Positions 1 to 7,527 of a stretch of DNA of 54,705 nt are shown one piece after another. Every line of letters starts with the position of its first letter. Within the stretch, counting starts at the first letter, position 1. The notes beneath the pieces were generated by a model. It ran no database searches, was not told the DNA's origin, and saw nothing but the letters and a program-made list of their open reading frames with translations. A program made the position numbers and the translations under genes. This DNA comes from Desulfonatronospira sp. (GTDB taxonomy: Bacteria; Desulfobacterota; Desulfovibrionia; Desulfovibrionales; Desulfonatronovibrionaceae), in contig PWFB01000160.1 of assembly GCA_003553695.1 (NCBI GenBank), forward strand, positions 1 through 54,705, read 5' to 3'.

Positions 1-615
1 CTGGAAGGGGAAAACTGGTCCAGCGGTGCCTATGTGGCCGCCATACGCGACACCCGCAACCGGCGCATCAACCCCTCCCGGGGAACCAGAAACCTGCTCT
101 CCGTTGAATATGCCGGAGGGCTTTTGCAGGGTGATGACAACTTCATTAAATATATAGCCAGCTCAGACTATTACCGGCCCGTTCTGAACAGGAGCATATT
201 CCACTGGAAGGGTCAGGCCGGATATGTCATGCGCAATACAGACGAAGACATACCCAACTTTGAACTCTTCCGCCTGGGCGGAATCAACAGCGTGCGCGGC
301 TATGCAGCGCGCAAGCTTGCCCCCAGGTTCGACGACGGCGAGGTCAAGGGCGGCGACAAACACTTCTTTACCAACTTTGAACTGCTGCACCCCCTGAATG
401 AGGAGATCGGCCTCATGGGCCTGGTCTTTTTTGATGCCGGTAATGTCTGGGACATAGGAGAGGGCGTGGATTTCGATCTGTACAAGAGTATCGGGGCCGG
501 CATTCGCTGGTACTCGCCCATGGGACCCATCCGGGTGGAATACGGATATGCACTGGACGACCTGGAGGACAGCAGCCGCAGCCAGATCGAATTCTCAATG
601 GGGCATGAGTTTTAA
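1..615 (+). CDS. bamA: BamA outer membrane assembly factor, C-terminal part (5' end outside window)
   Basis: The reading frame is open from base 1, so this is the last 204 codons of a longer gene. It encodes the end of the BamA/Omp85 beta-barrel, which inserts outer-membrane proteins. The barrel signature GGINSVRGYAARKL is present, where VRGY is the conserved loop-6 lock motif, and the protein ends in Phe, as is usual for outer-membrane barrels. Alternating aromatic and polar residues typical of beta strands continue to the end. The gene next to it, 26 bases on, is the periplasmic chaperone OmpH and then lipid A genes follow, which is the classical bamA-ompH-lpxD order. The POTRA domains would lie upstream of the window. 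Confidence 0.95.
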   Translation: MEGENWSSGAYVAAIRDTRNRRINPSRGTRNLLSVEYAGGLLQGDDNFIKYIASSDYYRPVLNRSIFHWKGQAGYVMRNTDEDIPNFELFRLGGINSVRGYAARKLAPRFDDGEVKGGDKHFFTNFELLHPLNEEIGLMGLVFFDAGNVWDIGEGVDFDLYKSIGAGIRWYSPMGPIRVEYGYALDDLEDSSRSQIEFSMGHEF

Positions 616-641
616 ATAAAAAAATCAAGGAGAGATATAAA

Positions 642-1160
642 ATGAAAAGAACAGTCATGTTGCTTATCATCTGCCTGCTGGTTCCGAGTATGGCCCTGGC
701 GGATAACAAGATCGGAATAGTTGAAGTGCAGCGCATCCTGGAGTCATCGGAACCCGGCAAGCAGGCCCTGGGCCAGCTGACTCTGCGTTTCGAGGAAATG
801 CGTGATGACCTGGAGCAGGAAAGGGCCGAGGTGGAAAGAATGCGGCAGGAGCTGCAGCAGCAGAGCATGGTGCTCAGCCAGGAGGCTCAGCAGGACATGG
901 AGGCGGAACTTCGCCAGAAAATGCAGCAGTTCCAGCAGAAATACCAGTCCTACCAGGCCAGGATGCAGCAGGAGGAGCAGGAACTCTCGGATCCCATCAT
1001 CGACCTGCTCTTCGAAGTCATAGATGACTTCGCCGATAAAAAAGGGTTTGACATGATACTGGATGCCCAGGGAAGCGGAATAATCTACGCCAGGGATGCC
1101 ATGAACATCACCGACGAACTCATGGAAGAAGTCAACCAGGCCTGGGAAGCCCGGAATTAA
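642..1160 (+). CDS. ompH: OmpH/Skp family periplasmic chaperone
   Basis: The 172-residue protein has a Sec signal peptide (MKR, then a hydrophobic stretch ending in ALA near residue 20). A short beta segment KIGIVEVQRIL follows, and then a long Gln/Glu-rich coiled coil at about residues 45-120. That is the jellyfish-like Skp architecture, which holds unfolded outer-membrane proteins in the periplasm before BamA inserts them. Length matches the family. A strong ribosome binding site (AAGGAG) precedes the ATG. Its place between bamA and lpxD supports the call. The coiled coil is low in complexity, so identification rests on the N-terminal motif and the context. Confidence 0.93.
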   Translation: MKRTVMLLIICLLVPSMALADNKIGIVEVQRILESSEPGKQALGQLTLRFEEMRDDLEQERAEVERMRQELQQQSMVLSQEAQQDMEAELRQKMQQFQQKYQSYQARMQQEEQELSDPIIDLLFEVIDDFADKKGFDMILDAQGSGIIYARDAMNITDELMEEVNQAWEARN

Positions 1161-1172
1161 GGGACACCCATT

Positions 1173-2204
1173 ATGCTCCTCTCGGAAATCGCAGCCCGCC
1201 TCAAACTGGAATACACCGGGGAAGACCTGGACATAACCGGGGTGAACACCCTGGATCAGGCCGGCTCCAATGAGCTGTCCTTTCTATCTGATGCCAAGTA
1301 CCTGCCCCGGCTGAAAACCACTGCTGCCGGGGCGGTAATAGTTCCCCCGGAAAAGGCGGAACTGGTGTCCAGGTCCATTAAGAGCCCAAACCCCTACCTG
1401 GACTTTGCCCGGGTCATGCAGCTTTTTCATGAGCCCCAGGGGATGCAGGAGAGCTTTCCAGGACAGGAAGGCATCCATTCCACAGCCACCATTGATCCTA
1501 CAGCCATTATTCACCCCATGGTCTTTATAGGGGCCAATGCCCGCATAGGACCTGGATGCCGCATCTTTCCCCACTGCTATGTCGGGGAAAATGCAGTCCT
1601 TGGCCGGGACTGCCTGGTTTATCCCCAGGTGAGCATCATGGCCCAAAGCCATATTCACGACCGGGTAATTATTCACCCTGGTGCGGTCATCGGCAGCGAC
1701 GGCTTCGGCTTTATCCAGGACGGTGACCAGCGCATAAAGATTCCTCAGGTAGGCAGGGTGGTTCTTGAAGATGACGTAGAGATCGGAGCCTGCACCACCA
1801 TTGACCGGGCCACCCTGGGTGAGACCAGGATCGGCAGGGGCACAAAAATCGACAACCTGGTCCAGATCGCACACAATGTGCACACTGGAGAAAACTGCGT
1901 GCTCATATCCCAGGTGGGGATATCCGGAAGCGTACGCCTGGGCAGCAATGTCATCCTGGGAGGTCAGGTGGGGGTTGCCGGACACCTGGAAATCGAAGAC
2001 AACTGCCGGGTGGCGGCCAAATCCGGAGTGGGGAAATCCTTGCCCGCCAACACCGATGCCGGCGGGATCCCGGCCATGGATCATACCACTTTTCTGCGTA
2101 ATGCAGTTCTTTTGCCCAGACTTTCCCAGATGAACAAAAGGATCAAGCAGCTTGAAAAACAGATAGAGTCCGGTAACAGACCGGATCAAGGAGAAGACAA
2201 GTGA
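1173..2204 (+). CDS. lpxD: UDP-3-O-acylglucosamine N-acyltransferase
   Basis: LpxD adds the second, N-linked, hydroxyacyl chain to UDP-3-O-acyl-glucosamine in lipid A synthesis, using acyl-ACP in the cytosol. The 343-residue protein has the N-terminal uridine-binding domain (start LLSEIAARLKLEY; FLSDAKYLP near residue 35). A long left-handed beta-helix of hexapeptide repeats follows at about residues 100-310. The segment NLVQIAHNVHTGENC contains the expected catalytic His. A C-terminal helix (NKRIKQLEKQIE) is typical of the trimer. It begins 12 bases after ompH, and its stop codon overlaps the fabZ start. Confidence 0.97.
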   Translation: MLLSEIAARLKLEYTGEDLDITGVNTLDQAGSNELSFLSDAKYLPRLKTTAAGAVIVPPEKAELVSRSIKSPNPYLDFARVMQLFHEPQGMQESFPGQEGIHSTATIDPTAIIHPMVFIGANARIGPGCRIFPHCYVGENAVLGRDCLVYPQVSIMAQSHIHDRVIIHPGAVIGSDGFGFIQDGDQRIKIPQVGRVVLEDDVEIGACTTIDRATLGETRIGRGTKIDNLVQIAHNVHTGENCVLISQVGISGSVRLGSNVILGGQVGVAGHLEIEDNCRVAAKSGVGKSLPANTDAGGIPAMDHTTFLRNAVLLPRLSQMNKRIKQLEKQIESGNRPDQGEDK

Positions 2205-2668
2205 ACCAGGTCCCGGGAACTGAAATGTCCATACAGGACATCATGAACTTTCTGCCCCATCGCTATCCATTTCTGATGGTGGACCGGGTGGTGCAGCTGG
2301 AGCCCTTCAAGAGCCTTAAGGCCCTGAAAAACATCACCATCAACGAGCCCTTTTTCCAGGGTCATTTTCCGGATTATCCGGTAATGCCCGGGGTACTCAT
2401 CCTGGAATCCCTGGCTCAGGCCGGCGGCCTTCTGGTGGCCGGAAGCGTGCCGGACCAGATGCAAAACAAGATCTTTCTTTTTACCGGGGTGGACAAGGTG
2501 CGTTTTCGCAAGCCGGTCTTTCCAGGAGACAGCATGTATATGCATATCAACTACGACCGGCACCGCATGAGCCTGTGGCGCATGCACGGCCAGGCGGTGG
2601 TCCAGGACAGAGTGGTGGCCGAAGGCATGTTTTCAGCAACCATTGTACCCAGGGAAGACCAGGCGTGA
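2201..2668 (+). CDS. fabZ: (3R)-hydroxyacyl-ACP dehydratase FabZ
   Basis: FabZ is a hot-dog-fold dehydratase that removes water from beta-hydroxyacyl-ACP in fatty acid elongation. It competes with LpxA and LpxD for the same substrate, which explains why it is encoded between them. The 155-residue product carries HRYPFLMVDRV near residue 20. It also has the catalytic pair in GHFPDYPVMPGVLILESLAQ (His of GHFP, Glu of LES). The GTG start overlaps the lpxD stop as GTGA and has AAGGAG just upstream. An ATG at 2225 would give a slightly shorter protein and is the alternative start. Confidence 0.97.
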   Translation: MNQVPGTEMSIQDIMNFLPHRYPFLMVDRVVQLEPFKSLKALKNITINEPFFQGHFPDYPVMPGVLILESLAQAGGLLVAGSVPDQMQNKIFLFTGVDKVRFRKPVFPGDSMYMHINYDRHRMSLWRMHGQAVVQDRVVAEGMFSATIVPREDQA

Positions 2669-3474
2669 AAGCACAAGTTCATCCAACCGCTATAGTCCAC
2701 CCTGAAGCCGAACTGGGGCCGGGAGTGGTCATCGGCCCGTACGTCGTCATCGAGAAAAGCACCAGCCTGGGCGAGGGAACCAGAGTGGACTCTTTTGCCC
2801 AGATCAAGAAGTTTACCAGCCTGGGACGCAACAACCACGTCTACTCCTACGCCTGCATCGGTGAAGGCCCGCAGGATATCAAGTACCGCGGCGAGGAAAC
2901 CTGGCTCAGGCTGGGAGACGACAACAAGATCCGGGAGTACACGACCCTGAACAGGGGTACCCCGGACGGCAGAGGCGTCACCAGTATCGGTTCCGGTTGT
3001 TTTCTCATGGCCTACACCCACGTCGCCCACGACTGCATCCTGGAAGACGGGGTGATCATGGCCAACGGGGCTACCCTTGGCGGGCACGTACACCTGGGGC
3101 AAAAAGCTGTCATTGGCGGCCTTTGCGCTGTACACCAGTTTGTGCGCATAGGCGAATACGCCTTTATCGGGGGCAAAAGCGGTATAGCCCAGGATGTCCC
3201 TCCGTACATGCTGGCTGTAGGAGAAAGGGCCAGGCTGGTGGGGCCCAATCTCATCGGACTGCGCCGGGCCGGATTTCCCAGGGAGGAAATCTCTGCTCTC
3301 AAGAAAGCTTTTAATCTCATCTGGAAATCGGATTTAAGCCATATGCAGGCCCTGGAAAAAGCGGGGCAGGATTTTTCCGGATTCAGGCTGACAGACAACC
3401 TGGTCTCCTTTCTCAAGTCCAGCAGCCGGGGAGTGGTGTCCCTGGAACGCAACCCGGAACGTGATGGCCAGTGA
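2665..3474 (+). CDS. lpxA: UDP-N-acetylglucosamine O-acyltransferase
   Basis: LpxA transfers a 3-hydroxyacyl chain from ACP to UDP-GlcNAc, the first step of lipid A synthesis. I place the start at the GTG at 2665 because it overlaps the fabZ stop (GTGA), has AGGGAAG upstream, and gives the canonical start VKAQVHPTAIVHPEA. The product is then 269 residues, close to the family norm. A longer reading frame upstream would run into fabZ. Hexapeptide repeats fill residues 5-190. The segment THVAHDC holds the catalytic His. An alpha-helical C-terminal domain begins at about residue 195 (PNLIGLRRAGF). Confidence 0.96.
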   Translation: MKAQVHPTAIVHPEAELGPGVVIGPYVVIEKSTSLGEGTRVDSFAQIKKFTSLGRNNHVYSYACIGEGPQDIKYRGEETWLRLGDDNKIREYTTLNRGTPDGRGVTSIGSGCFLMAYTHVAHDCILEDGVIMANGATLGGHVHLGQKAVIGGLCAVHQFVRIGEYAFIGGKSGIAQDVPPYMLAVGERARLVGPNLIGLRRAGFPREEISALKKAFNLIWKSDLSHMQALEKAGQDFSGFRLTDNLVSFLKSSSRGVVSLERNPERDGQ

Positions 3475-4321
3475 TAAAAAACTGGGGGTTATAGCCGGAG
3501 GGGGCAGCTTTCCCCTCCAGGTGGCTCAAAACGCCCGCAAGCAGGGTTACCGCGTGGCGGCAGCAGCCTTTGAAAAGGAAACCCTCCCGGAAATCCAGGC
3601 CTATACCGACCAGCTGGTCTGGCTCAAACTGGGCCAGCTGGGCAAACTCATCAGATTTCTGCACCAGGCCGGGGTTTCCCATGTGGTTTTTGCAGGCCCC
3701 ATAAACAAGCCCAGGGCCTTTGATCTGCGTCCCGATTTCAGGGCCATCAAACTGCTGGTCAACCTGCGCAGCCGCAACGACAATGCTCTGTTAAGCTCTG
3801 TGGCCGATGAACTGCACCGGGAGGGCTTCGAGGTGGTATCAGCCATAGAATTTGTGCCGGAACTCATATCCCCTGCCGGCCTTCAATCCAGGCGGGCCCC
3901 TTCATTTGCCGAAAAAGGGGACATCCTTTTTGCCTGGCCCATTGTAAAACAGATTGGCAGTCTGGACATAGGGCAGTGCATCGTGGTCAAGGAAAGGGCG
4001 GTGGTGGCCGTGGAAGCCATAGAAGGCACCGACAGGGCCATTTTAAGAGCTGGCGAACTGTCCGGGTCCAACCTTACAGTGGTCAAGATCTTCAAACCCG
4101 GCCAGGACCAGCGCATCGACCTGCCGGCACTGGGCAGCCAGACAGTAAGGACAATGGTTCAGGCCGGGGCCACCTGCCTGGCTTATGAAGCTGGAACCAG
4201 CCTGTTTTTTGACCGCGCAGAAGCCATCAGCCTTGCGGATAAGCACAAAATCTGCCTGGTGGGCATCGACACGGACAATCCCGAGGCTGTAAAGCTCCTG
4301 CCTCATGCCGGTCCTGTGTAG
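3464..4321 (+). CDS. lpxI: UDP-2,3-diacylglucosamine pyrophosphatase LpxI (DUF1009 family)
   Basis: LpxI hydrolyses UDP-2,3-diacylglucosamine to lipid X and UMP. It replaces the unrelated LpxH in many alpha- and deltaproteobacteria. The 285-residue protein opens with LGVIAGGGSFPLQVAQNARKQGY. It contains the DUF1009 features GPINKPRAFDLRPDF near residue 85 and GQCIVVKERAVVAVEAIEGTD near residue 170. The conserved end includes RTMVQAGATCLAYEAG and GID. The ATG at 3464 (or the GTG at 3461) overlaps the end of lpxA, so the genes are translationally coupled. No lpxB follows in this window; the next gene is on the other strand and overlaps by 19 bases. Confidence 0.94.
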   Translation: MASDKKLGVIAGGGSFPLQVAQNARKQGYRVAAAAFEKETLPEIQAYTDQLVWLKLGQLGKLIRFLHQAGVSHVVFAGPINKPRAFDLRPDFRAIKLLVNLRSRNDNALLSSVADELHREGFEVVSAIEFVPELISPAGLQSRRAPSFAEKGDILFAWPIVKQIGSLDIGQCIVVKERAVVAVEAIEGTDRAILRAGELSGSNLTVVKIFKPGQDQRIDLPALGSQTVRTMVQAGATCLAYEAGTSLFFDRAEAISLADKHKICLVGIDTDNPEAVKLLPHAGPV

Positions 4322-5376
4322 TCCACCCGGATGGGTTCAGGTTCTTCATGGGTCAGGTCGTCAATGAAGCGCTTGCTGCAGGTAGCGCACTTCTCCGGGC
4401 ACTCCCCGGCGCTGAACGTGTTCCTGAACTCCCGGTATAACCTGCTTTTCCAGATGTTTTTCAAAGTATCACCCGGGACATGTCCGAAATCAATGGGCTG
4501 GACCGGGTGAGGCCGGCCCCGGAAGTACCTGTAGACCCTGTCCCGGGTGCTTACGTCGGTGTAGACGCAGGGCAGCACCCTGCCGTCCACATCCACATAA
4601 CAGGCGCGGTGGATGTTTTCCGAACAGGGACCTTCGGACAGGTATGGATTGTAGACATGGAAAAACACCTTTTTTTGTCCATCCACCTGCGATTTCATAT
4701 CCAGAAGTTCTTCCCTGAACTCCTCGAAGTCATCCTTGTTCCTGGCCGGATACATCTCTTTTTCCATCTCCTGATCAAGGGCCAGGGTCAAGGTGCTTAC
4801 CACCACCTGATCCGGGGCCAGGGAGTTGATAAAGCCAGGCATCCCTCGAATATCGCTACGCCTGGAGCCCATTAGCATGTAAGCCAGGTGCAGGGAGGGA
4901 GTGGAGCTGCCCATGAGGGCCCGGATGCGGTGCACATTTTCCACGGCCTGGCGCACCTTCTTTATGGGGCTGCCCGGCCTGATGCGGTCATTGGCCTCAT
5001 CCACCCCGGCCACGGACAGTCCAAGAACATCCAGCCCCTGATCCACCAGACGCCTGATGCGCTCGTCCGTCAGCAGGCTGGCATTGCTGGTTACACCGGC
5101 CTTGGCCCCCTTGTCCTTGACCGTTTTGAGCATGTACACGAACTCCGGATGCATCATGGGCTCTCCCCATCCCTGGAGATACACCAGGCCGGTTCTGGGA
5201 AAGGCCCTGGACAGTCCGGTAAAGGTCTGCATGGACATGTGTCTGCCAGGATCATTTTTCCTGAATACCGGGTTTGGACAGTAAATACACTCTGCGTTGC
5301 ACCGGGTGGTTATTCCCACCTGTATCCAGTCCAGAGAAGGATAACCCACTGATCCCAGGATGCGCATCAAACCCAT
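4303..5376 (-). CDS. SPASM-domain radical SAM protein, probably tungsten-oxidoreductase maturase type
   Basis: The 357-residue protein starts the radical SAM fold with CNAECIYC at residues 26-33, the CX3CX2C cluster site for [4Fe-4S]/SAM chemistry. QGWGEPMMHPEF follows as the GGE-like SAM-binding segment. The C-terminal third has a SPASM-type cysteine set (GPCSENIHRACYVDVDGRVLPC and later CPEKCATC) that would bind auxiliary Fe-S clusters. A good ribosome site (GGGAGG) precedes the ATG. It is divergent from a MoaD-like and a ThiF-like gene. That grouping is known from tungsten-cofactor (aldehyde ferredoxin oxidoreductase type) enzyme maturation, so I infer that role. The radical SAM and SPASM assignment is secure; the substrate is not. 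Confidence 0.85.
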   Translation of the reverse strand: MGLMRILGSVGYPSLDWIQVGITTRCNAECIYCPNPVFRKNDPGRHMSMQTFTGLSRAFPRTGLVYLQGWGEPMMHPEFVYMLKTVKDKGAKAGVTSNASLLTDERIRRLVDQGLDVLGLSVAGVDEANDRIRPGSPIKKVRQAVENVHRIRALMGSSTPSLHLAYMLMGSRRSDIRGMPGFINSLAPDQVVVSTLTLALDQEMEKEMYPARNKDDFEEFREELLDMKSQVDGQKKVFFHVYNPYLSEGPCSENIHRACYVDVDGRVLPCVYTDVSTRDRVYRYFRGRPHPVQPIDFGHVPGDTLKNIWKSRLYREFRNTFSAGECPEKCATCSKRFIDDLTHEEPEPIRVDYTGPA

Positions 5377-5466
5377 GTGTTTCCTCCCATAAAATTCGGC
5401 ACTGCAGCAACACTTGTAAAGCCTTCAGCTGCTCAGCATGACTTGTGTCTGCTCTTGCTCTAAAAA

Positions 5467-5495
5467 TCGGTATCGGGGTGGAATGCGGATACCGA
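5467..5495. promoter_or_regulatory. Inverted repeat in the divergent spacer, possible operator
   Basis: An 8-bp perfect inverted repeat, TCGGTATC and GATACCGA separated by 13 bases, lies in the 256-bp spacer between the radical SAM gene and the MoaD-like gene. Arm length and centre-to-centre distance of about two helical turns fit a dimeric regulator. No regulator gene is next to it and I do not recognise the motif. Confidence 0.35.
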
Positions 5496-5632
5496 CCCAG
5501 ATACAGAAAAAAGCATGGTCATGGATTTTCTTTACACCCTATTATGCTCTTTGCTAAAAGGCAAATCATACTTATTTTTCAGATTCTGCTGTACATTTTC
5601 TACAAAAATCTCCAACAAGAATAGAGGCCATT

Positions 5633-5857
5633 ATGCAAGTCCAGGTAAGATGCTATGCAACCCTTTCCCCGTACTCTCCCCCGGAAGGCCTGGTGGAAAT
5701 GGCTCCGGGCTCCACTCCCAGAGACCTGATCCAGAACCTGGGCCTGCCCATGGATGAAGTAAAGATCATCTTTGTCAACGGCAAGAGTGCCGACCTTTCT
5801 ACTCCCCTGGGGGACCAGGACCGGGTGGGAGTATTTCCCGCTGTTGGAGGTGGGTAG
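5633..5857 (+). CDS. MoaD/ThiS-family ubiquitin-like sulfur carrier
   Basis: The 74-residue protein has the beta-grasp pattern of MoaD/ThiS: MQVQVRCYATL at the start, GSTPRDLIQNLGLP as the central helix, and VKIIFVNGK. It ends in AVGGG, with the C-terminal Gly-Gly that an E1-like enzyme adenylates. The gene has a GAGG ribosome site before its ATG, and a ThiF/HesA-like E1 gene begins three bases after its stop. The pair therefore looks like a dedicated carrier and activator. The role of delivering sulfur for a pterin-dithiolene (tungsten or molybdenum) cofactor is inferred from the family and the divergent radical SAM gene. Confidence 0.85.
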   Translation: MQVQVRCYATLSPYSPPEGLVEMAPGSTPRDLIQNLGLPMDEVKIIFVNGKSADLSTPLGDQDRVGVFPAVGGG

Positions 5858-5860
5858 GCC

Positions 5861-6700
5861 ATGGAGTTAAGCGGGTTCATCCAGGACCTGGCCAGACACA
5901 GCCACACCCTGGATAATTATCCCTTTGCCTGCATCCTTGATGCACCGCTTCTGGATCTGGCCGGCAACTACAATATCCAGCCCTGGCAGGCCCAGGTCAA
6001 GGCCCTGGAAAACCAGATCTGCCCCGAGAGATATATCCGTAATTTCAAAACCATCAGCCTGGACATGCAGCTTGATCTGGCCCGCTCCAGAGTGATTGTG
6101 GTGGGTGCAGGCGGACTGGGAGGCTTCGTTATTGAGCTTCTGGTTCGAAGTGGAGTAGGGCGGATGACTGTTGCCGACGGGGACGTATTCGAGCTGAGCA
6201 ACCTGAACCGCCAGCTCCTGGGAAGCACGCACCTGGTTGGCAAAAACAAGGTGGAGGCGGCGGGCAACAGGGCAAAGGACATAAATCCTTTTACCCGGGT
6301 AAAAACCTGCGGCAAATACCTGCAGCAGGAGGACCTGCCTGGACTTTTACCTGAGTCTGACCTGGTTCTGGACTGCCTGGGGGGAGTAGAGTTCAGGGAG
6401 CAACTGCTGCAAGCCGCCGGCATACACGGTTGTCCCGTGGTAACCGGATTTGTGGCCGGCAATACCGGTCTGGCCAGTACAGTATTCCCTGGCGACCGCA
6501 CCCCCGCCGCCTTCTGGCAGGCAGGCCAGGGTCAGGGCGCAGAGATCGCCCTGGGCAACGTGGCTTGCACTGTAAGCATGATCGCCACCCTGCAGGCCAG
6601 GGAGGCCATACACATACTGACCAGGCAAAAACCCTGCCTGAGAAACAGGGTGTTCCTGGCGGACATGCAGGCTTGCAGTTTTGAGTCTCTGGAAATTTAG
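5861..6700 (+). CDS. HesA/MoeB/ThiF-family E1-like adenylyltransferase
   Basis: The 279-residue protein adenylates the C-terminal glycine of a ubiquitin-like carrier, presumably the MoaD-like protein encoded three bases upstream. The Rossmann ATP site GAGGLGG is at residues 82-88. The acidic residues of VADGDVFELSNLNRQLL and the Arg of NRQ (residue 117) are present, as are Lys130 of KNKVEAA and the DCLGG strand near residue 171. There is an extra N-terminal region of about 65 residues. The two CXXC pairs that bind structural zinc in MoeB and ThiF are absent. That variant is consistent with a specialised HesA-like branch. Confidence 0.85.
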   Translation: MELSGFIQDLARHSHTLDNYPFACILDAPLLDLAGNYNIQPWQAQVKALENQICPERYIRNFKTISLDMQLDLARSRVIVVGAGGLGGFVIELLVRSGVGRMTVADGDVFELSNLNRQLLGSTHLVGKNKVEAAGNRAKDINPFTRVKTCGKYLQQEDLPGLLPESDLVLDCLGGVEFREQLLQAAGIHGCPVVTGFVAGNTGLASTVFPGDRTPAAFWQAGQGQGAEIALGNVACTVSMIATLQAREAIHILTRQKPCLRNRVFLADMQACSFESLEI

Positions 6701-6887
6701 GCTGTAAGGCCAAGCTGATCTACCGCCCTTTTTTCCTGGAAAGCCGGCAAATTGGCTTATTAGGACTTGCTATCTCCTTGAGAATTATATTAAAGGACTT
6801 TCATAATATTGAATTTTCCAGGCCGCAATCGGACAGGCCCTGTTAATTTCTTGCGACGATTAAAACGACTTTTTCACAGGAACCCTT

Positions 6888-7523
6888 ATGTCCATGGAAA
6901 ACTCCATCGTGGTCCTTGCCACCCGCAACTCCGGCAAAGTCAGGGAACTCGAAGAAATCATGGCTGCCGTCCGTTCTGACCTGAAAGTCAAGGGACTGGA
7001 CAGCTACCCCGGTCTGGCAGATATACAGGAAACAGGCTCAACCTTCGAGGAGAACGCATTGATAAAAGCAAAGGCAGTGGCCTGGCATACAGGTCATATA
7101 GCCGTAGCTGACGATTCCGGCCTGGTGGTCCCGGCCCTGGGCAATGAGCCTGGGGTTTATTCCGCCAGGTATGCCGGAAAAAAAGCCTCTGACCTGGAAA
7201 ACAACCACAAGCTTCTCAAAAGAATGAGTCACCTGTCAGGAGATTCCAGGCAGGCCAGGTTTGTATGTGTTCTTTGCGCGTGCACACCCAGGGAAGAAAT
7301 CCTGATGGTCCAGGGGGAATGGCCCGGGATTATCCTGGATGAGCCCCGCGGGCAGGGCGGATTTGGTTATGATCCGTTGTTTTTCGATCCTCAGGTCGGC
7401 TTAAGTGCGGCTGAGATGGAGTCAGGGCAGAAAAACAGCCGCAGTCATAGAGGCCGCGCCCTGCAAAGTCTCATGCACCAGTGGGAAGAGTTCATGACCG
7501 GGATAAATAAGCAAGGAGCCTGA
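6888..7523 (+). CDS. rdgB: XTP/dITP diphosphatase (non-canonical purine NTP pyrophosphatase)
   Basis: The enzyme cleaves dITP, XTP and ITP to monophosphates, keeping deaminated purines out of DNA. The 211-residue protein has the Ham1/RdgB hallmarks: VVLATRNSGKVRELEEI at the start, ADDSGLVVPALGNEPGVYSARYAG near residue 70, the GGFGYDPLFFDP strand near residue 160, and SHRGRAL near the end. Length is normal for the family (about 200). It begins after a 187-bp spacer with no clear structure and is followed four bases later by glmS, so the two are probably cotranscribed. Confidence 0.96.
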   Translation: MSMENSIVVLATRNSGKVRELEEIMAAVRSDLKVKGLDSYPGLADIQETGSTFEENALIKAKAVAWHTGHIAVADDSGLVVPALGNEPGVYSARYAGKKASDLENNHKLLKRMSHLSGDSRQARFVCVLCACTPREEILMVQGEWPGIILDEPRGQGGFGYDPLFFDPQVGLSAAEMESGQKNSRSHRGRALQSLMHQWEEFMTGINKQGA

Positions 7524-7527
7524 CTTC

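Noticed and set aside
1284-2189. Long open frame of 301 codons on the minus strand across lpxD
   Set aside because: It is antisense to a clearly conserved gene, has no recognisable motif or ribosome site, and its composition reflects the codon pattern of lpxD.
7524-7527. glmS ribozyme upstream of glmS
   Set aside because: Only four bases separate glmS from rdgB and the ribozyme is found in Gram-positive bacteria; no such structure is possible here.
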